A DNA stretch of 64,000 nucleotides from Erythrobacter sp. HL-111 (GTDB lineage Bacteria > Pseudomonadota > Alphaproteobacteria > Sphingomonadales > Sphingomonadaceae): the NCBI RefSeq assembly GCF_900105095.1, contig NZ_LT629743.1:1302001-1366000 (forward strand), read 5' to 3'. The notes beneath the pieces are model-generated. The model did not search any database. It had not been told where the DNA came from and saw nothing but the letters and a program-made list of their open reading frames with translations. Positions within the stretch are counted from its first letter, which is position 1. Each line of letters starts with the position of its first letter. This document shows positions 37,994 to 48,393 of the stretch, piece by piece. The position numbers and the translations under genes are program-made.

Positions 37994-38152
37994 CGTCGAG
38001 AATCCGTGTCGTTGTGGCCTGTCCTGCGCGGCTTTGCGGCAGGCCGCACGCTTTGGCAACCGCGCCGCCCCGGGCATTTCGCCCGCCCCCGGCTTGCCCG
38101 CCCGCCCTTGTCGAGCCAATAAGGGCCTCGCACGCGAAACAGGAGGAATTCC

Positions 38153-39976
38153 ATGCGCTTCGTCGCCGCCCCCATTTTCGGCCCCGCGATGGCCGCGGCC
38201 ATGCTCGCCGCCGGCCCGCTCGCCGCGCAGGAGCCCGCCCCGGCCGAGGCGATGCCGCCGGTCGAACGGCAGATCGGCGCGGGCGGGCGGCCGGTGGGGG
38301 CGGCCTGGTCGCGCAGCCCGGTCATCGCCGAGCACGGCATGGCCGCGAGCGCGCACCCGCTCGCGACGCAGGTGGCGCTCGACATCCTCAAGGCCGGCGG
38401 GACCGCAGTCGACGCGGCGATCGCCGCCAATGCGGCGCTCGGCCTGATGGAGCCGACCGGCAACGGGATCGGCGGGGACCTGTTCGCGATCGTCCATGAT
38501 CCTGCGACGGGCAAGCTTCACGGGATCAACGGCTCCGGACGCAGCCCCGCGGGCCAGACGCTCGCCGACCTCACGGCGAAACTCGGCGATGCCGACAGCC
38601 TGCCGCCGGTCGGCCCGCTCCCGGTGACGATCCCCGGCACGGTCGATGCATGGTTCACGATGCACGAACGTTTCGGCAAGCTGCCGATGGACGAGGTTCT
38701 CGCCCCAACGATCCGTTATGCCCGCGAAGGCCACCCGATAGCGCCGGTGATCGCGATGTATCTCGACCGCGCCCTTGCCGCCTACACCGCGAGGATGAAA
38801 GCGACCCCGTTCGATTTCTCCAACGCGCGCAAGGTCTGGTTCGCGGACGGGTCCGCGCCCGAGGCGGGAGAGATCTTCCGCAATCCGGACCTTGCGAACA
38901 CGCTCGAGACGATCGCGCGCGAGGGGCGCGATGCCTTCTACGAGGGCGAGTTGGCGCGCGTCATGGTCGATTACCTGAAAGCCCAGGGCAGCGCCTTCAC
39001 GCTGGAGGATTTCGCGGCCCATGACAGCGAGTGGGTCGAGCCCGCCTGTGCCGAATATCGCAGCGGCTACGAACTGTGCGAACTGCCGCCCAACTCGCAG
39101 GGCTTCGCCGCCCTGCAGATGGTCAACATCCTCAGGAACGTCGATCTTTCGCAGTGGGAGCGCGGCAGCCCCGAAGTGATCCACTACATCACCGAGGCCA
39201 AACGGCTCGCCTATGCCGATGTCGCGCGCTTCTATGCCGATCCAGATTTCGCGGCCATCCCGGCGGAATTGCTGAACGAGGAATACGGCAAGGCGCGCTT
39301 CGCCCTGATCGATCCCGCCCGCGCCACGCCCGAATTCGCGCCCGGCGAAATCGTCGAGCCCAAGCTCGAAGGGCCGGGCGACACGACCTATCTCACCGTG
39401 GTCGACGGCGAGGGCATGATGGTCAGCCTGATCCAGTCCAATTACCGCGGCATGGGCGGCGGGCTGGTGCCGCCGGGGCTTGGCTTCATGTTCCAGGACC
39501 GGGGCGAGCTGTTCAGCCTCGATCCCGATCACCCCAATGCCTACGCGCCTTCGAAACGCCCCTTCCACACGATCATCCCCGCATTCGTGAAGAAGGACGG
39601 CAGGCCCTACATGACGCTGGGCCTGATGGGCGGCGGGATGCAGCCGCAGGGGCACGTGCAGGTCCTGATCAACCTCGTCGATTACGGCATGAACCTGCAG
39701 GAAGCAGGCGATGCCGCGCGGATCAACCACGATGGCGGACGCCAGCCGACCGAGCCGCTGACCGGTCCCGCCGCCGATCCGCTCGGCACGCTGTTCGTCG
39801 AACCCGGCATCCCGGCAGAAACGGTCGAGGCGCTGCGGGCGATGGGCCACAAGGTCGAAGTGATCTCGAACGGGATCATGTTCGGCGGCTACCAGGCGAT
39901 CGCGCGCGACCCGGAAACCGGCGTGCTGACCGGGGCGACCGAGATGCGCAAGGACGGTCAGGCGAGCGGCTACTGA
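38153..39976 (+). CDS. ggt: gamma-glutamyltransferase, periplasmic
   Basis: 607 residues with AGGAGGAATTCC just before the ATG. A signal peptide (about 1-25) is followed by the large-subunit core: EPTGNGIGGDLFAIVHDP near 100-117 and the autoprocessing site GDTTYLTVVD, where Thr411 or Thr412 becomes the nucleophile of the small subunit. Family members usually have TTHLS here; the histidine is replaced by tyrosine. The enzyme cleaves glutathione and other gamma-glutamyl compounds. A neighbouring S9 peptidase suggests shared peptide scavenging. Confidence 0.92.
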   Translation: MRFVAAPIFGPAMAAAMLAAGPLAAQEPAPAEAMPPVERQIGAGGRPVGAAWSRSPVIAEHGMAASAHPLATQVALDILKAGGTAVDAAIAANAALGLMEPTGNGIGGDLFAIVHDPATGKLHGINGSGRSPAGQTLADLTAKLGDADSLPPVGPLPVTIPGTVDAWFTMHERFGKLPMDEVLAPTIRYAREGHPIAPVIAMYLDRALAAYTARMKATPFDFSNARKVWFADGSAPEAGEIFRNPDLANTLETIAREGRDAFYEGELARVMVDYLKAQGSAFTLEDFAAHDSEWVEPACAEYRSGYELCELPPNSQGFAALQMVNILRNVDLSQWERGSPEVIHYITEAKRLAYADVARFYADPDFAAIPAELLNEEYGKARFALIDPARATPEFAPGEIVEPKLEGPGDTTYLTVVDGEGMMVSLIQSNYRGMGGGLVPPGLGFMFQDRGELFSLDPDHPNAYAPSKRPFHTIIPAFVKKDGRPYMTLGLMGGGMQPQGHVQVLINLVDYGMNLQEAGDAARINHDGGRQPTEPLTGPAADPLGTLFVEPGIPAETVEALRAMGHKVEVISNGIMFGGYQAIARDPETGVLTGATEMRKDGQASGY

Positions 39977-40082
39977 CGGATGACCGATCCACGTTCTGGT
40001 TCGACAGACGACTTGCCGCGCCCTTGCCAGTGCGGCGCAAACTCGTCTTATTGTGAAGGTTCGGAGAAAAAAGGGGGCTTTA

Positions 40083-43000
40083 ATGCGGATTGTGAAGGCT
40101 TTGCTCGGAGGTGCGGTCGCGCTCGGGCTGACGACGGTGTCGCTCGCGCAGGCAGATGACGCGGGGACCGACCAGCCAGCGCTGTCGAGCGGCACCTTCG
40201 AGGCCTTCGAGCTGCGCAATATCGGCCCCGCATTCATGTCGGGCCGCATCGCCGACATCGTGATCGTGCCCGACGATCCCGCGACCTGGTATGTCGCGGT
40301 CGGTTCGGGCGGCGTCTGGAAGACCGAGAACGCGGGCACGACGTGGACCTCGCTGTTCGACGGACAGGGCTCCTATTCGATCGGGACTGTTGCGCTCGAC
40401 CCGTCGGATCCGAGCCGGGTGTGGGTCGGCACGGGCGAGAACAATGGCGGGCGCCACATCGGCTTCGGCGACGGCATCTACCGCTCGAACGACGGCGGCA
40501 GGACCTGGACCAACATGGGCCTCAAGCGGTCCGAGCACATCTCGCGCATCATAGTCCATCCCGAGGATCCCGACACGGTCTGGGTCGCGAGCCAGGGCCC
40601 GCTCTGGTCGGAGGGCGGCGAGCGCGGCGTCTACAAGACCACCGACGGCGGCAAGACCTGGACCAATGTCCTCGCCTCCGGCGCGTGGACCGGTGCGACC
40701 GACCTCCTGATCGACCCGCGCAACCCCGACCGGCTCTATGCCGCCATGTGGCAGCACCAGCGCACCGTCGCCGCCTATGTCGGCGGGGGGCCGGAAAGCG
40801 GGCTGTGGAAATCCGAGGATGGCGGGGAGACGTGGGAGGAGCTCGAAACCGGGCTGCCTTCGGGCAACATGGGCAAGATCGGGCTCGCGATCTCGCCGAT
40901 GCGGCCCGACGTGGTCTATGCCGCGATCGAAACCGACCGGCGTGAAGGCGGCCTGTGGCGCTCGACCGATCGCGGGGCGAGCTGGACCAAGATGTCGGAC
41001 GAGGTCGGCCAGGGCACCGGGCCGCATTACTACCAGGAGCTCTATGCGAGCCCGCATCATTTCGACCGCATCTATCTCGTCTCGAACACCTCGATGATCT
41101 CCAGCGACGGGGGCAAGACCTGGTCCCCGCTCAACAACGAGACGAAGCACGTCGACGACCACGCGATCGCGTTCCGGCCGGACGATCCCGACTACATCAT
41201 CTTCGGATCGGACGGCGGCATCTACGAAAGCTACGACCACACGAAGACCTGGCGCTTCATCGACAACCTGCCGATCACGCAGTTCTACAAGGTCGCGGTC
41301 GACGATGCCGAACCGTTCTACAACGTCTATGGCGGCACTCAGGACAACAATTCGCAAGGCGGACCCTCGCGCACCGACAACCGCCACGGCATCCGCAACG
41401 ACGACTGGTTCGTCACGCTCGGGGGGGACGGTCACCAGTCGGCCACCGAGCCCGGCAATCCCGACATCATGTATGCCCAGTCGCAGCAGGGCAACCTCGC
41501 CCGGATCGACCGCATCACCGGCGAATTCGTGCCGATCCAGCCGCAGCCGGCACCCGGCGACGACATTCCGCGCTGGAACTGGGATTCGCCGATCTGGGTC
41601 AGCCAGCACGAGCCGACGCGGCTCTATTTCGCCTCGCAGCGGCTGTGGCGCTCAAATGATCGCGGCGACAGCTGGACCGCGATCTCTCCCGATCTCACCC
41701 GCAACGAGAACCGCCTGCGCCTGCCGGTGCAGGGGCGCCAGTGGGGCTGGGACGCGGGGTGGGACATCTACGCGATGAGCCAATACAACACGATCACCTC
41801 GATCGGGGAATCGCCCAAGGACGAAAACCTGCTTTACGTCGGGACCGACGACGGCCTGATCCAGGTGAGCGAGGACGGCGGCGCGAACTGGCGCCGGATC
41901 GAGGTGCGCTCGCTGCCGGGCGTGCCCGAACGCGCCTTCGTCAACGACATCCGCGCCGACCTGTTCGATCCGGACACGGTCTATGTCGCGCTCGACAACC
42001 ACAAGTACGGCGATTACCGGCCCTTCCTCCTCAAGAGCACCGATCGTGGGCGCAGCTGGCGGAGCATTTCGGGCGACCTGCCCGACAAGCATCTCGTCTG
42101 GCGGATCGTGCAGGACCACGAAAACCCGAACCTGCTGTTCACCGCGACCGAATTCGGCCTGTTCTTCACGCTCGACGGCGGGACGAAATGGGTCAAGCTT
42201 TCGGGCAAGGCGCCGACCATCTCGTTCCGCGACGTCACCATCCAGCGCCGCGAGGACGATCTCGTCGCGGCGAGCTTCGGGCGCGGTTTCTTCGTCGTCG
42301 ACGACATCTCCCCGCTGCGCGAGCTGACCGAGGCGAGCCTGAGGCAGGAGGCGATGCTGTTCCCGGGGCGCGACGCGCTGTGGTACATCGAACAGCACCC
42401 GCTCGCCTTCTCTCCCGGCGGCAGCCAGGGCGACGGCTATTTCCGCGCGCCCAACCCGCCGTTCGGCGCGAACTTCACCTATTACCTCGCCGAGGACATT
42501 CCCTCGCTCAGGGAAACCCGCGAGAAGCGCGAAAGGGAGGCGACCGAAACCGGCGCCGACACCCCCTTCCCCGGCTTCGAGGCGATGACCGAGGAACTGC
42601 GCGAGGAAGCGCCCGCGATCTGGCTCACGGTGCGCGATGCCGACGGCAATGTCGTGCGGCGGATCAAGGGCCCGGCGAAGAAGGGCTTCCACCGCGTGAA
42701 CTGGGACCTGCGCTATCCCCAGACCGACATGGCCCGGCGCCTTGGCGAGGACGGCGAGGTGCCTTCGGGCTTCCTCGCGGCGCCGGGCGAATACACGGTC
42801 GACCTCACCAAGCGGGTTCGCGGGGTGACCACGCAGCTCGTCGAACCCAGGCCCTTCACGGTGAAGCCGATGGGCGAAGGCGCCCTTCCCCGACAGCCCG
42901 ACGCGCTGGCATTCGCGGCCGAGGTCGCCGATTTCGACCGTTCGGTAACGGCGACGAGCCACACGCTCGGCGACATCCGGAAAAAGCTCGACCTGCTCGC

Positions 43001-43367
43001 GGTTGCCGTCGCCAGCGCGCCGGGCGGCGATCCGGCGACGCTCGACGACCGCCTCGCCGCGATCCGCCGCGAGGCGCAGGCGCTCGACGAGCTTCTGAAC
43101 GGCAACCCGGCGCGCAACGCGATCTACGAGCGCACCCAGCCGACCGTCCGCAGCCGGCTGGGCCGGGTGATGTACAGCCTCTACGGCTCGACCTACGGCC
43201 CGACGCAGACCGCGCGCGAACAGTTCGGCTATGCGAGGGACGAATACGGCGCGATCCTCGACCGGGTAAGGACGCTCGGCGAGACCACGATCCCCGCGTT
43301 CGAGGCCGAACTCGTCGACCTCGGCGCCCCGTGGGTGCCCGGCGGGGCGATCCCGGCCGCGCAGTGA
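40083..43367 (+). CDS. very large BNR/VPS10 (sortilin-like) propeller protein, exported
   Basis: 1094 residues from the ATG at 40083, which gives a signal peptide (MRIVKALLGGAVALGLTTVSLAQA). At least six Asp-box/BNR motifs are visible: SNDGGRTWT, TTDGGKTWT, SEDGGETW, SSDGGKTWS, SEDGGANW and STDRGRSW, building one or two beta-propellers over the first 750 residues. The C-terminal part (VRDADGNVVRRIKGPAKKGF, HRVNWDLRYP) is a beta-sandwich-like region seen in annotated glycosyl hydrolases of this type. Catalysis has not been shown for the family, so the hydrolase label is nominal. The stop overlaps the TonB receptor start by GTGA. Confidence 0.88.
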   Translation: MRIVKALLGGAVALGLTTVSLAQADDAGTDQPALSSGTFEAFELRNIGPAFMSGRIADIVIVPDDPATWYVAVGSGGVWKTENAGTTWTSLFDGQGSYSIGTVALDPSDPSRVWVGTGENNGGRHIGFGDGIYRSNDGGRTWTNMGLKRSEHISRIIVHPEDPDTVWVASQGPLWSEGGERGVYKTTDGGKTWTNVLASGAWTGATDLLIDPRNPDRLYAAMWQHQRTVAAYVGGGPESGLWKSEDGGETWEELETGLPSGNMGKIGLAISPMRPDVVYAAIETDRREGGLWRSTDRGASWTKMSDEVGQGTGPHYYQELYASPHHFDRIYLVSNTSMISSDGGKTWSPLNNETKHVDDHAIAFRPDDPDYIIFGSDGGIYESYDHTKTWRFIDNLPITQFYKVAVDDAEPFYNVYGGTQDNNSQGGPSRTDNRHGIRNDDWFVTLGGDGHQSATEPGNPDIMYAQSQQGNLARIDRITGEFVPIQPQPAPGDDIPRWNWDSPIWVSQHEPTRLYFASQRLWRSNDRGDSWTAISPDLTRNENRLRLPVQGRQWGWDAGWDIYAMSQYNTITSIGESPKDENLLYVGTDDGLIQVSEDGGANWRRIEVRSLPGVPERAFVNDIRADLFDPDTVYVALDNHKYGDYRPFLLKSTDRGRSWRSISGDLPDKHLVWRIVQDHENPNLLFTATEFGLFFTLDGGTKWVKLSGKAPTISFRDVTIQRREDDLVAASFGRGFFVVDDISPLRELTEASLRQEAMLFPGRDALWYIEQHPLAFSPGGSQGDGYFRAPNPPFGANFTYYLAEDIPSLRETREKREREATETGADTPFPGFEAMTEELREEAPAIWLTVRDADGNVVRRIKGPAKKGFHRVNWDLRYPQTDMARRLGEDGEVPSGFLAAPGEYTVDLTKRVRGVTTQLVEPRPFTVKPMGEGALPRQPDALAFAAEVADFDRSVTATSHTLGDIRKKLDLLAVAVASAPGGDPATLDDRLAAIRREAQALDELLNGNPARNAIYERTQPTVRSRLGRVMYSLYGSTYGPTQTAREQFGYARDEYGAILDRVRTLGETTIPAFEAELVDLGAPWVPGGAIPAAQ

Positions 43368-45364
43368 CGCGCCCCGCCCGCCCGCACGGCGCGGCATCGC
43401 TCCCGTGGCTGGCGGCGGCGCTCGCGGCCATTCCCGCGGCTGCCGCCGGGCAGGAGAGCGCGGAGAGCGAGGAGAGCGACTGGCCGACGATCACGGTCAC
43501 CGCGCCGGCCACCGAAACGCGTGCCCTGCCCCCGCAGGTCCGCATCCCCGTCGACCTGATCGTCGACCGCCAGCCGCGCAGCGCCGCCGACGTGCTGCGC
43601 GGGATCGCGGGCGTGACGGTGCGGACCAATTCGCGCGGAGAGACCATCGCACGCATTCGCGGGGCGCAGGACCGGCAGACGCAGGTCTTCCTCGACGGCG
43701 CGCCGCTTGCCGTGCCGTGGGACGGGCGGATCGACCTCGGCCTGCTGCCCGCCGGGCTGCTTGGCGGCGTGCGGGTGGTCAAGGGCGCGGCGCCGATCGA
43801 ATACGGCGCGAACGCGGTCGCGGGCGTGGTCGACTTCCAGACCCGCGGCGTGAGCCAGGGCGACTTCGCCCATCTCGAAACCGGCTCACTCGGCTCGGGC
43901 AGCGCTTCGCTTGTCCTCACCGAACGGATCGGCGCGGCGGAGGCGGTGTTCGCCGCCGGGGGCATCACGCGCGATGCCGAGCCGCTCGCCGGTCCCCTGC
44001 CCTTCGGCCAGGCACCGGGCGAAGAAGGCCGGACCAACACCGATCTTGACGCGGGGAGCCTGTTCGCCGCACTGGGCACCACGACCGGCGATCTGACCCT
44101 GCGCGCTTCGCTCCTCCATATCGCTGCCGAGCGGGGCATAGCGCCCGAATCCGACCGCCCGCCGGAAGAAGGCCCGCGCTATTGGCGCTATCCGGACATT
44201 GCGCTCACGCAGGCGACGGTGAACGCCGCGCTCGGCCTCGGCCCGGACAGCGAGATCAGGCTGGTCGGCTGGCGGCAATGGTTCGGCCAGCGGATCGAAC
44301 AATATCGCAGCATCGCCTATGATGCCCTGCGGGGGAGCCAGGAGGACGAGGACGACACGCTCGGCGGCAGGCTCACCCTCACCCATCCCGCCGGGCCGCT
44401 CGCCCTGCGCTGGGCGGCCTCCGCGCAATCGAGCACGCATGAACAGGTCGACACGGATTTCCCGCCCGGCGTGCCCGGCGAGCGCCTGCGGTTTCGCCAG
44501 AACCTCTACAGCATCGGCGTGGAGGCCGACGCCACGCTAGCGCCGGGAGCGCGGCTGACGCTCGGGACGGCCTATGACCGGGCGGAGACCCCGCTCACCG
44601 GCAACAAGCCGCCGCAGGAAGCCTTTTCCGACTGGGCCGGATCGGCCGCGCTCGCCCTCGACATCGGCGAGGACGCGGCGCTGACCGTGAGCGGCGGGCG
44701 GCGCACGCGCTTTCCCACGGCGCGCGAATTGTTCGGTGCTGCCCTCGGCCGCTTCGCGCTCAATCCCGACCTCGCCCCCGAACGGGCGTGGTTCGCCGAC
44801 GCCGAGCTCCGCTGGGAGCGGCCCGGCCTGACGGTGATGGTCAATCCCTTCCTGATCCGTTTCGAGGACACGCTGGCCCAGCGCGTGCTCGCGGACGGGC
44901 GGCGCCAGCGCTTCAACCTCGCCGGGGCGACCAATGGCGGGGTCGATGCCCTGCTGTCATACGACCTCGCCGGGACGCTGCGCTTCGAGCTCTCCGCGAC
45001 CGCGCTGCGCGCCCGGGCCGATGCGGGCACCGACGGGGGCAGCGCGCCCTTCCGCCGTCTGCCGCAGCGTCCCTCCTTCGAAACGCTGGCCGCGATCGAC
45101 TGGAACGTGCGGCACCGCTTCGACCTGCGCGCCGAGCTGCGCGCAGTGGGCAGCGCGATCGATCTCGATGCCGAGGGCGAGGTGGTCGATCTTCCCGCGG
45201 CGGCCGAACTGGCGCTGCGCGCAACGGTGCCGCTGGCCCGGGTCGGTGGCAATCGTCTCTTCCTGACGATGGCGGTCGACAACCTGTCGGACGCGCAGAT
45301 CGTCCCGCAGGCCGGATTGCCCCTGCCCGGCCGCCTGTGGCGCGTGGGCCTGCGCTTCGATTAG
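43364..45364 (+). CDS. TonB-dependent outer-membrane receptor
   Basis: 666 residues from a GTG overlapping the BNR stop. A signal peptide (PWLAAALAAIPAAAAGQE) is followed by a plug domain (RSAADVLRGIAGVTVRTNSRG, then IRGAQDRQTQVFLDGAP and GVRVVKGAAPIEYGANAVAG) and a 22-strand-type barrel ending in RLWRVGLRFD. The penultimate aromatic is close to the normal terminal phenylalanine. The plug is typical of small-metal or vitamin receptors, but no ligand can be named. Coupling to the large BNR protein is unusual and suggests that the two act on the same substrate. Confidence 0.9.
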   Translation: MTRPARPHGAASLPWLAAALAAIPAAAAGQESAESEESDWPTITVTAPATETRALPPQVRIPVDLIVDRQPRSAADVLRGIAGVTVRTNSRGETIARIRGAQDRQTQVFLDGAPLAVPWDGRIDLGLLPAGLLGGVRVVKGAAPIEYGANAVAGVVDFQTRGVSQGDFAHLETGSLGSGSASLVLTERIGAAEAVFAAGGITRDAEPLAGPLPFGQAPGEEGRTNTDLDAGSLFAALGTTTGDLTLRASLLHIAAERGIAPESDRPPEEGPRYWRYPDIALTQATVNAALGLGPDSEIRLVGWRQWFGQRIEQYRSIAYDALRGSQEDEDDTLGGRLTLTHPAGPLALRWAASAQSSTHEQVDTDFPPGVPGERLRFRQNLYSIGVEADATLAPGARLTLGTAYDRAETPLTGNKPPQEAFSDWAGSAALALDIGEDAALTVSGGRRTRFPTARELFGAALGRFALNPDLAPERAWFADAELRWERPGLTVMVNPFLIRFEDTLAQRVLADGRRQRFNLAGATNGGVDALLSYDLAGTLRFELSATALRARADAGTDGGSAPFRRLPQRPSFETLAAIDWNVRHRFDLRAELRAVGSAIDLDAEGEVVDLPAAAELALRATVPLARVGGNRLFLTMAVDNLSDAQIVPQAGLPLPGRLWRVGLRFD

Positions 45365-45480
45365 GGTTTGCGTAGTCCTGCGGCGATTCCGATGCGTCGG
45401 ACATCGCCCCGGGGCGCGCCGGGAGCCACGCCGGGGCCGATGGCGGTCTGGAAAAACTTCGGTGGGCCGTCCCCCGGCCC

Positions 45481-45540
45481 TGTCAATCGGCGTTCAATCG
45501 GGACCCCCTATCGGCGCGCAAAAGGGACCCCTCTGCGGTT
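45481..45540 (+). repeat. IS21 left-end multiple terminal repeats
   Basis: Two transposase-binding-type units in tandem: CGGCGTTCAATCGGGACCCC and CGGCGCGCAAAAGGGACCCC. Multiple end repeats are usual for IS21 elements. Confidence 0.8.
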
Positions 45541-45646
45541 GCGAGGATCGGTTGACGCTGGGCGCGGTTTTCGCGCTGCTGGCGGCGTAGGGAGGGCGTA
45601 GCCCGACCGGAGGCGTCAGCAGCGCGAAGTCGGTTTTCTGATCGGG

Positions 45647-46375
45647 TCAGCTGCGGTTTTTGAAGCGCCAGCTGTCGTTGCCGGTCTCGACGATATCGCA
45701 ATGGTGGGTGATGCGGTCGAGCAGCGCGGTGGTCATCTTGGGATCGCCGAAGACGGTGGGCCACTCGCCGAAGGCGAGGTTGGTGGTGATGATCACCGAG
45801 GTCTGCTCGTAGAGTTTGCTGATCAGATGGAACAAGAGCTGCCCGCCTGATCGGGCGAACGGCAGATAGCCCAGTTCATCGAGCACCACGAGATCGAGCC
45901 TGCCGAGCTGGGCGGCGATGGCGCCAGCCTTGCCGATGCGAGCTTCTTCCTCGAGCCGGGTGACGAGATCGACCGTATTGAAGTAGCGCCCGCGAGCGCC
46001 AGCACGCACGACGCTGGCGGTGATCGCGGTGGCCAGATGGGTCTTGCCCGTCCCGGTGCCGCCGATGAGCACGATGTTGCGGCGACCGGGCAGGAACGAA
46101 CCTGCGTGCAGGGAGCGCACCAGCTCTTCGTTGATCGGGGTGCCCTCGAACGCGAAGGCGTCGAGGTCCTTGATTACAGGCAGCTTGGCTGCGGTCATGC
46201 GGTAACGGATCGAGGCGGCATGACGATGCGCGGCTTCGGCGCGCAGCAGGTCGGTCAGGATCTCGTGGGTCGTGCGCTTGCGCTGCAGCCCGGTGGTGAC
46301 CGCCTCGTCGAACGCGCCGGCCATGCCCTTGAGGCCGAGTGCGCGCATCGCCTCGATCATCTCATGCCGCTGCAT
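45647..46375 (-). CDS. istB: IS21 helper ATPase IstB
   Basis: 242 residues from the ATG at 46375. IstB is the AAA+ partner that assists IstA during transposition. Walker [12 protein letters not shown] is near residues 105-115 and Walker [13 protein letters not shown] near 160. The ATG lies inside the end of istA (14-base overlap), giving translational coupling. A longer upstream frame would lie within istA and lacks conserved sequence. Confidence 0.93.
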   Translation of the reverse strand: MQRHEMIEAMRALGLKGMAGAFDEAVTTGLQRKRTTHEILTDLLRAEAAHRHAASIRYRMTAAKLPVIKDLDAFAFEGTPINEELVRSLHAGSFLPGRRNIVLIGGTGTGKTHLATAITASVVRAGARGRYFNTVDLVTRLEEEARIGKAGAIAAQLGRLDLVVLDELGYLPFARSGGQLLFHLISKLYEQTSVIITTNLAFGEWPTVFGDPKMTTALLDRITHHCDIVETGNDSWRFKNRS

Positions 46376-47876
46376 CAAGGCCTCGCACCGTATCGTAGCG
46401 CGCGCAGTCCGCGATCGGCGGATGGTTGAGCTTGAGATCGACGACCACGTCCAGGGGGCGCTCGGATGGCGGGTCCCGGTATCGGGCCAGGATGTTGAGG
46501 ATGACCTCGTCGCTGACGGCGCCGGCATCGAGCGCCTCCCGGACCGCGGCCTCGACCGCTTCGAGGCCATCGGTCATTATGGCTGCCAGCACGCGCACGA
46601 AGCGGCGGTCGGCTTCATCACCGCTGCCCAGCTTGCGCCGCAACCGCGTCAGTGCCGGTGGCAGGTCCCACCCCTGGAAGGGTGCGCCGTTCCGCAGAGC
46701 GCCGGGCTTGTTGGCCAGAACGGGCAGGTAATGCCAGGGATCATAGATCGTCCGGTCGCGGCCGAAGTGCCGGGCATGCTCTGCGATTACCTCGTCGCCG
46801 AGGCGCACGACGATGCGGTCGGCATAGGCGCGGACCTGGACGGCCCGCCGCGCCGCCTTGGCCATGACCGAGTAGCGGTTGCGGTCGAAGCTGATCAGGC
46901 AGGTGCCGGTCACGGCATGCGCGGTCTCATGGAAGCCATCGAACGGTGCCAGCATCGGCTGCAGGGCTGGCCGTTCGAGCTCCAGCGCCTCGGCAACGGT
47001 CAGCTCCTTCTGCTCGGGATGCGCGTGCGTTGCGGCCCATCTCAGGCACTCAGCTTCCAGCCACCCGTTGAGCTCCTCGATGCTGGCAAAGCGCAGGCGA
47101 GGCTGGAAGAAGCGGCCTCGGATGGTCTGAACCTGGTGTTCAACCTGACCCTTCTCCCACCCCGCCGCCGGGGAGCAGGCCGTGGGCTCGACCATGTAAT
47201 GATCGGCCATGACCAGAAAGCGGCGGTTGAACACCCGCTCCTTGCCGACGAACACGGTGGTAACCGCGGTCTTCATGTTATCGTAGATGCCGCGCAGGGG
47301 CACGCCGCCGAAGAAGGCAAAGCCCCGCGCATGGGCGTCGAACACCATCTCCTGCGTCTCGCGCGGATAGGCCCTGACGTAGACCGCGCGCGACGCGCAC
47401 AGCCGCATCTGCGCCACCTTCACCCGCATCGGCTTGCCCGCGATCTCCACATCCTCGTGGCTCCAGTCGAACTGGTAGGCCTCGCCAGGCTTGAACATGA
47501 GCGGGATGAAGGCAGGCGCCCCATCACCCGCATCCTTGCGCCGCGCTTCCGTCCAGCGCCGGGCGTAACGTCGGACCGCGTCGTAAGAACCTTCGAACCC
47601 CTCACGGCAAAGCAGATCATGGATCCGGGTCATGCGCAGCCGATCGCGCCGGGGCCGGGCCTCGTTCTCCGTCAGCAGCACGTCGAGCCGCTCCTGAAAC
47701 GGTCCAAGCCGGGGCAGCGGCTGAACCGTGCGGCGATAATCAAATGCGCCTTCCGGCGCTCGGATCGCCTTGCGCACCACCTTGCGCGACAACCGCAGAT
47801 CCCGCGCAATCGCCTTGATCGCCTTCCCGCCCGCGTGCTCCCGCCGAATCCGAACAACCGTCTCCACAACCAACAT
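46362..47876 (-). CDS. istA: IS21 transposase IstA
   Basis: 504 residues. An N-terminal helix-turn-helix ([22 protein letters not shown]) is followed by the DDE integrase core: the first aspartate in [16 protein letters not shown], the second in [10 protein letters not shown] and the glutamate in [12 protein letters not shown]. It is complete and in frame, so the element may be active. Upstream lie the right-end repeats at 47925-47988. Confidence 0.94.
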   Translation of the reverse strand: MLVVETVVRIRREHAGGKAIKAIARDLRLSRKVVRKAIRAPEGAFDYRRTVQPLPRLGPFQERLDVLLTENEARPRRDRLRMTRIHDLLCREGFEGSYDAVRRYARRWTEARRKDAGDGAPAFIPLMFKPGEAYQFDWSHEDVEIAGKPMRVKVAQMRLCASRAVYVRAYPRETQEMVFDAHARGFAFFGGVPLRGIYDNMKTAVTTVFVGKERVFNRRFLVMADHYMVEPTACSPAAGWEKGQVEHQVQTIRGRFFQPRLRFASIEELNGWLEAECLRWAATHAHPEQKELTVAEALELERPALQPMLAPFDGFHETAHAVTGTCLISFDRNRYSVMAKAARRAVQVRAYADRIVVRLGDEVIAEHARHFGRDRTIYDPWHYLPVLANKPGALRNGAPFQGWDLPPALTRLRRKLGSGDEADRRFVRVLAAIMTDGLEAVEAAVREALDAGAVSDEVILNILARYRDPPSERPLDVVVDLKLNHPPIADCARYDTVRGLDAAA

Positions 47877-47924
47877 CCCGATCTCACCACCTGGAAAACC
47901 AGGCAGCCTGCTACACCATCAGAA

Positions 47925-47988
47925 TGAGGGGTCCCTTTTAGACGCCGATCACCCCGCTAACGGGGTCCCTTTTGCACGCCGTTCCACA
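47925..47988 (-). repeat. IS21 right-end multiple terminal repeats
   Basis: Read on the minus strand: CGGCGTGCAAAAGGGACCCC, then CGGCGTCTAAAAGGGACCCC, two inverted counterparts of the left-end units. A small palindrome (CCCCGTTAGCGGGG) lies between them. Confidence 0.8.
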
Positions 47989-48393
47989 GACGAGGACTTT
48001 CGTGAACGCATCGAGGCGGTTGTCCAGCTCCGGGAAGGCCGCTCAGCTTCTGCTGTCCATCAACCGTTCCGGCGCAACGTTGATATCTGGTTTTTTGCCA
48101 TCATGATTGCGGTGCAAAAGGGCCTTAGACCGACCGGGCCTACGGGCAGGACTTATAAGGCGGCTGAGGGCGTCGTTCTTGGGTCCGACCCTTGGCGGCC
48201 TACGGCTTTGACGTTGCTCGCGATTTCGGAGAAAGATGATGTAGCTGTAATTGACTCTCCTTCGGAGATGATGCGGATCGCGAACGCCTACGCCCACGCA
48301 GGCTTGCCCGAGGTGTTCTCTATGCTTGATAGTCGAGGTGAAGACACGGCACTCGACTACCTTTGCGATGAGGTCGAGAGTCTGGTTGCATGA
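47989..48393 (+). pseudogene. 3' fragment of an unrecognised lower-GC gene
   Basis: An open frame of 134 residues enters from the IS21 right end with no start of its own and ends at TGA 48391-48393. It reads as a genuine protein: DEDFRERIEAVVQLREG, NVDIWFFAIMIAVQKGLRP, LTLLAISEKDDVAVIDSPSE, MMRIANAYAHAGLPEVFSML and a final DYLCDEVESLVA. The layout (short alpha-helical protein, aromatic helix, then acidic helices with a YAHAG turn) reminds me of small proteins associated with DNA phosphorothioation (dnd system-associated protein 4), but that is a weak resemblance from memory. Base composition is clearly more AT-rich than the flanks. Confidence 0.5.

Larger units (their letters stand above)
45481..47988 (-). 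mobile_element. IS21-family element (2508 bp)
   Basis: Left end TGTCAATCGGCGTTCAATCG and inverted right end TGTGGAACGGCGTGCAAAAG share the TGT...CGGCGT.CAA pattern and each is followed by GGGACCCC. istA and istB are both intact and overlap. The flanks (GGCCC before, GACGA after) do not match, so no target duplication remains. The element separates GC-rich chromosome on the left from lower-GC sequence on the right, which suggests an adjacent deletion after insertion. Confidence 0.88.
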
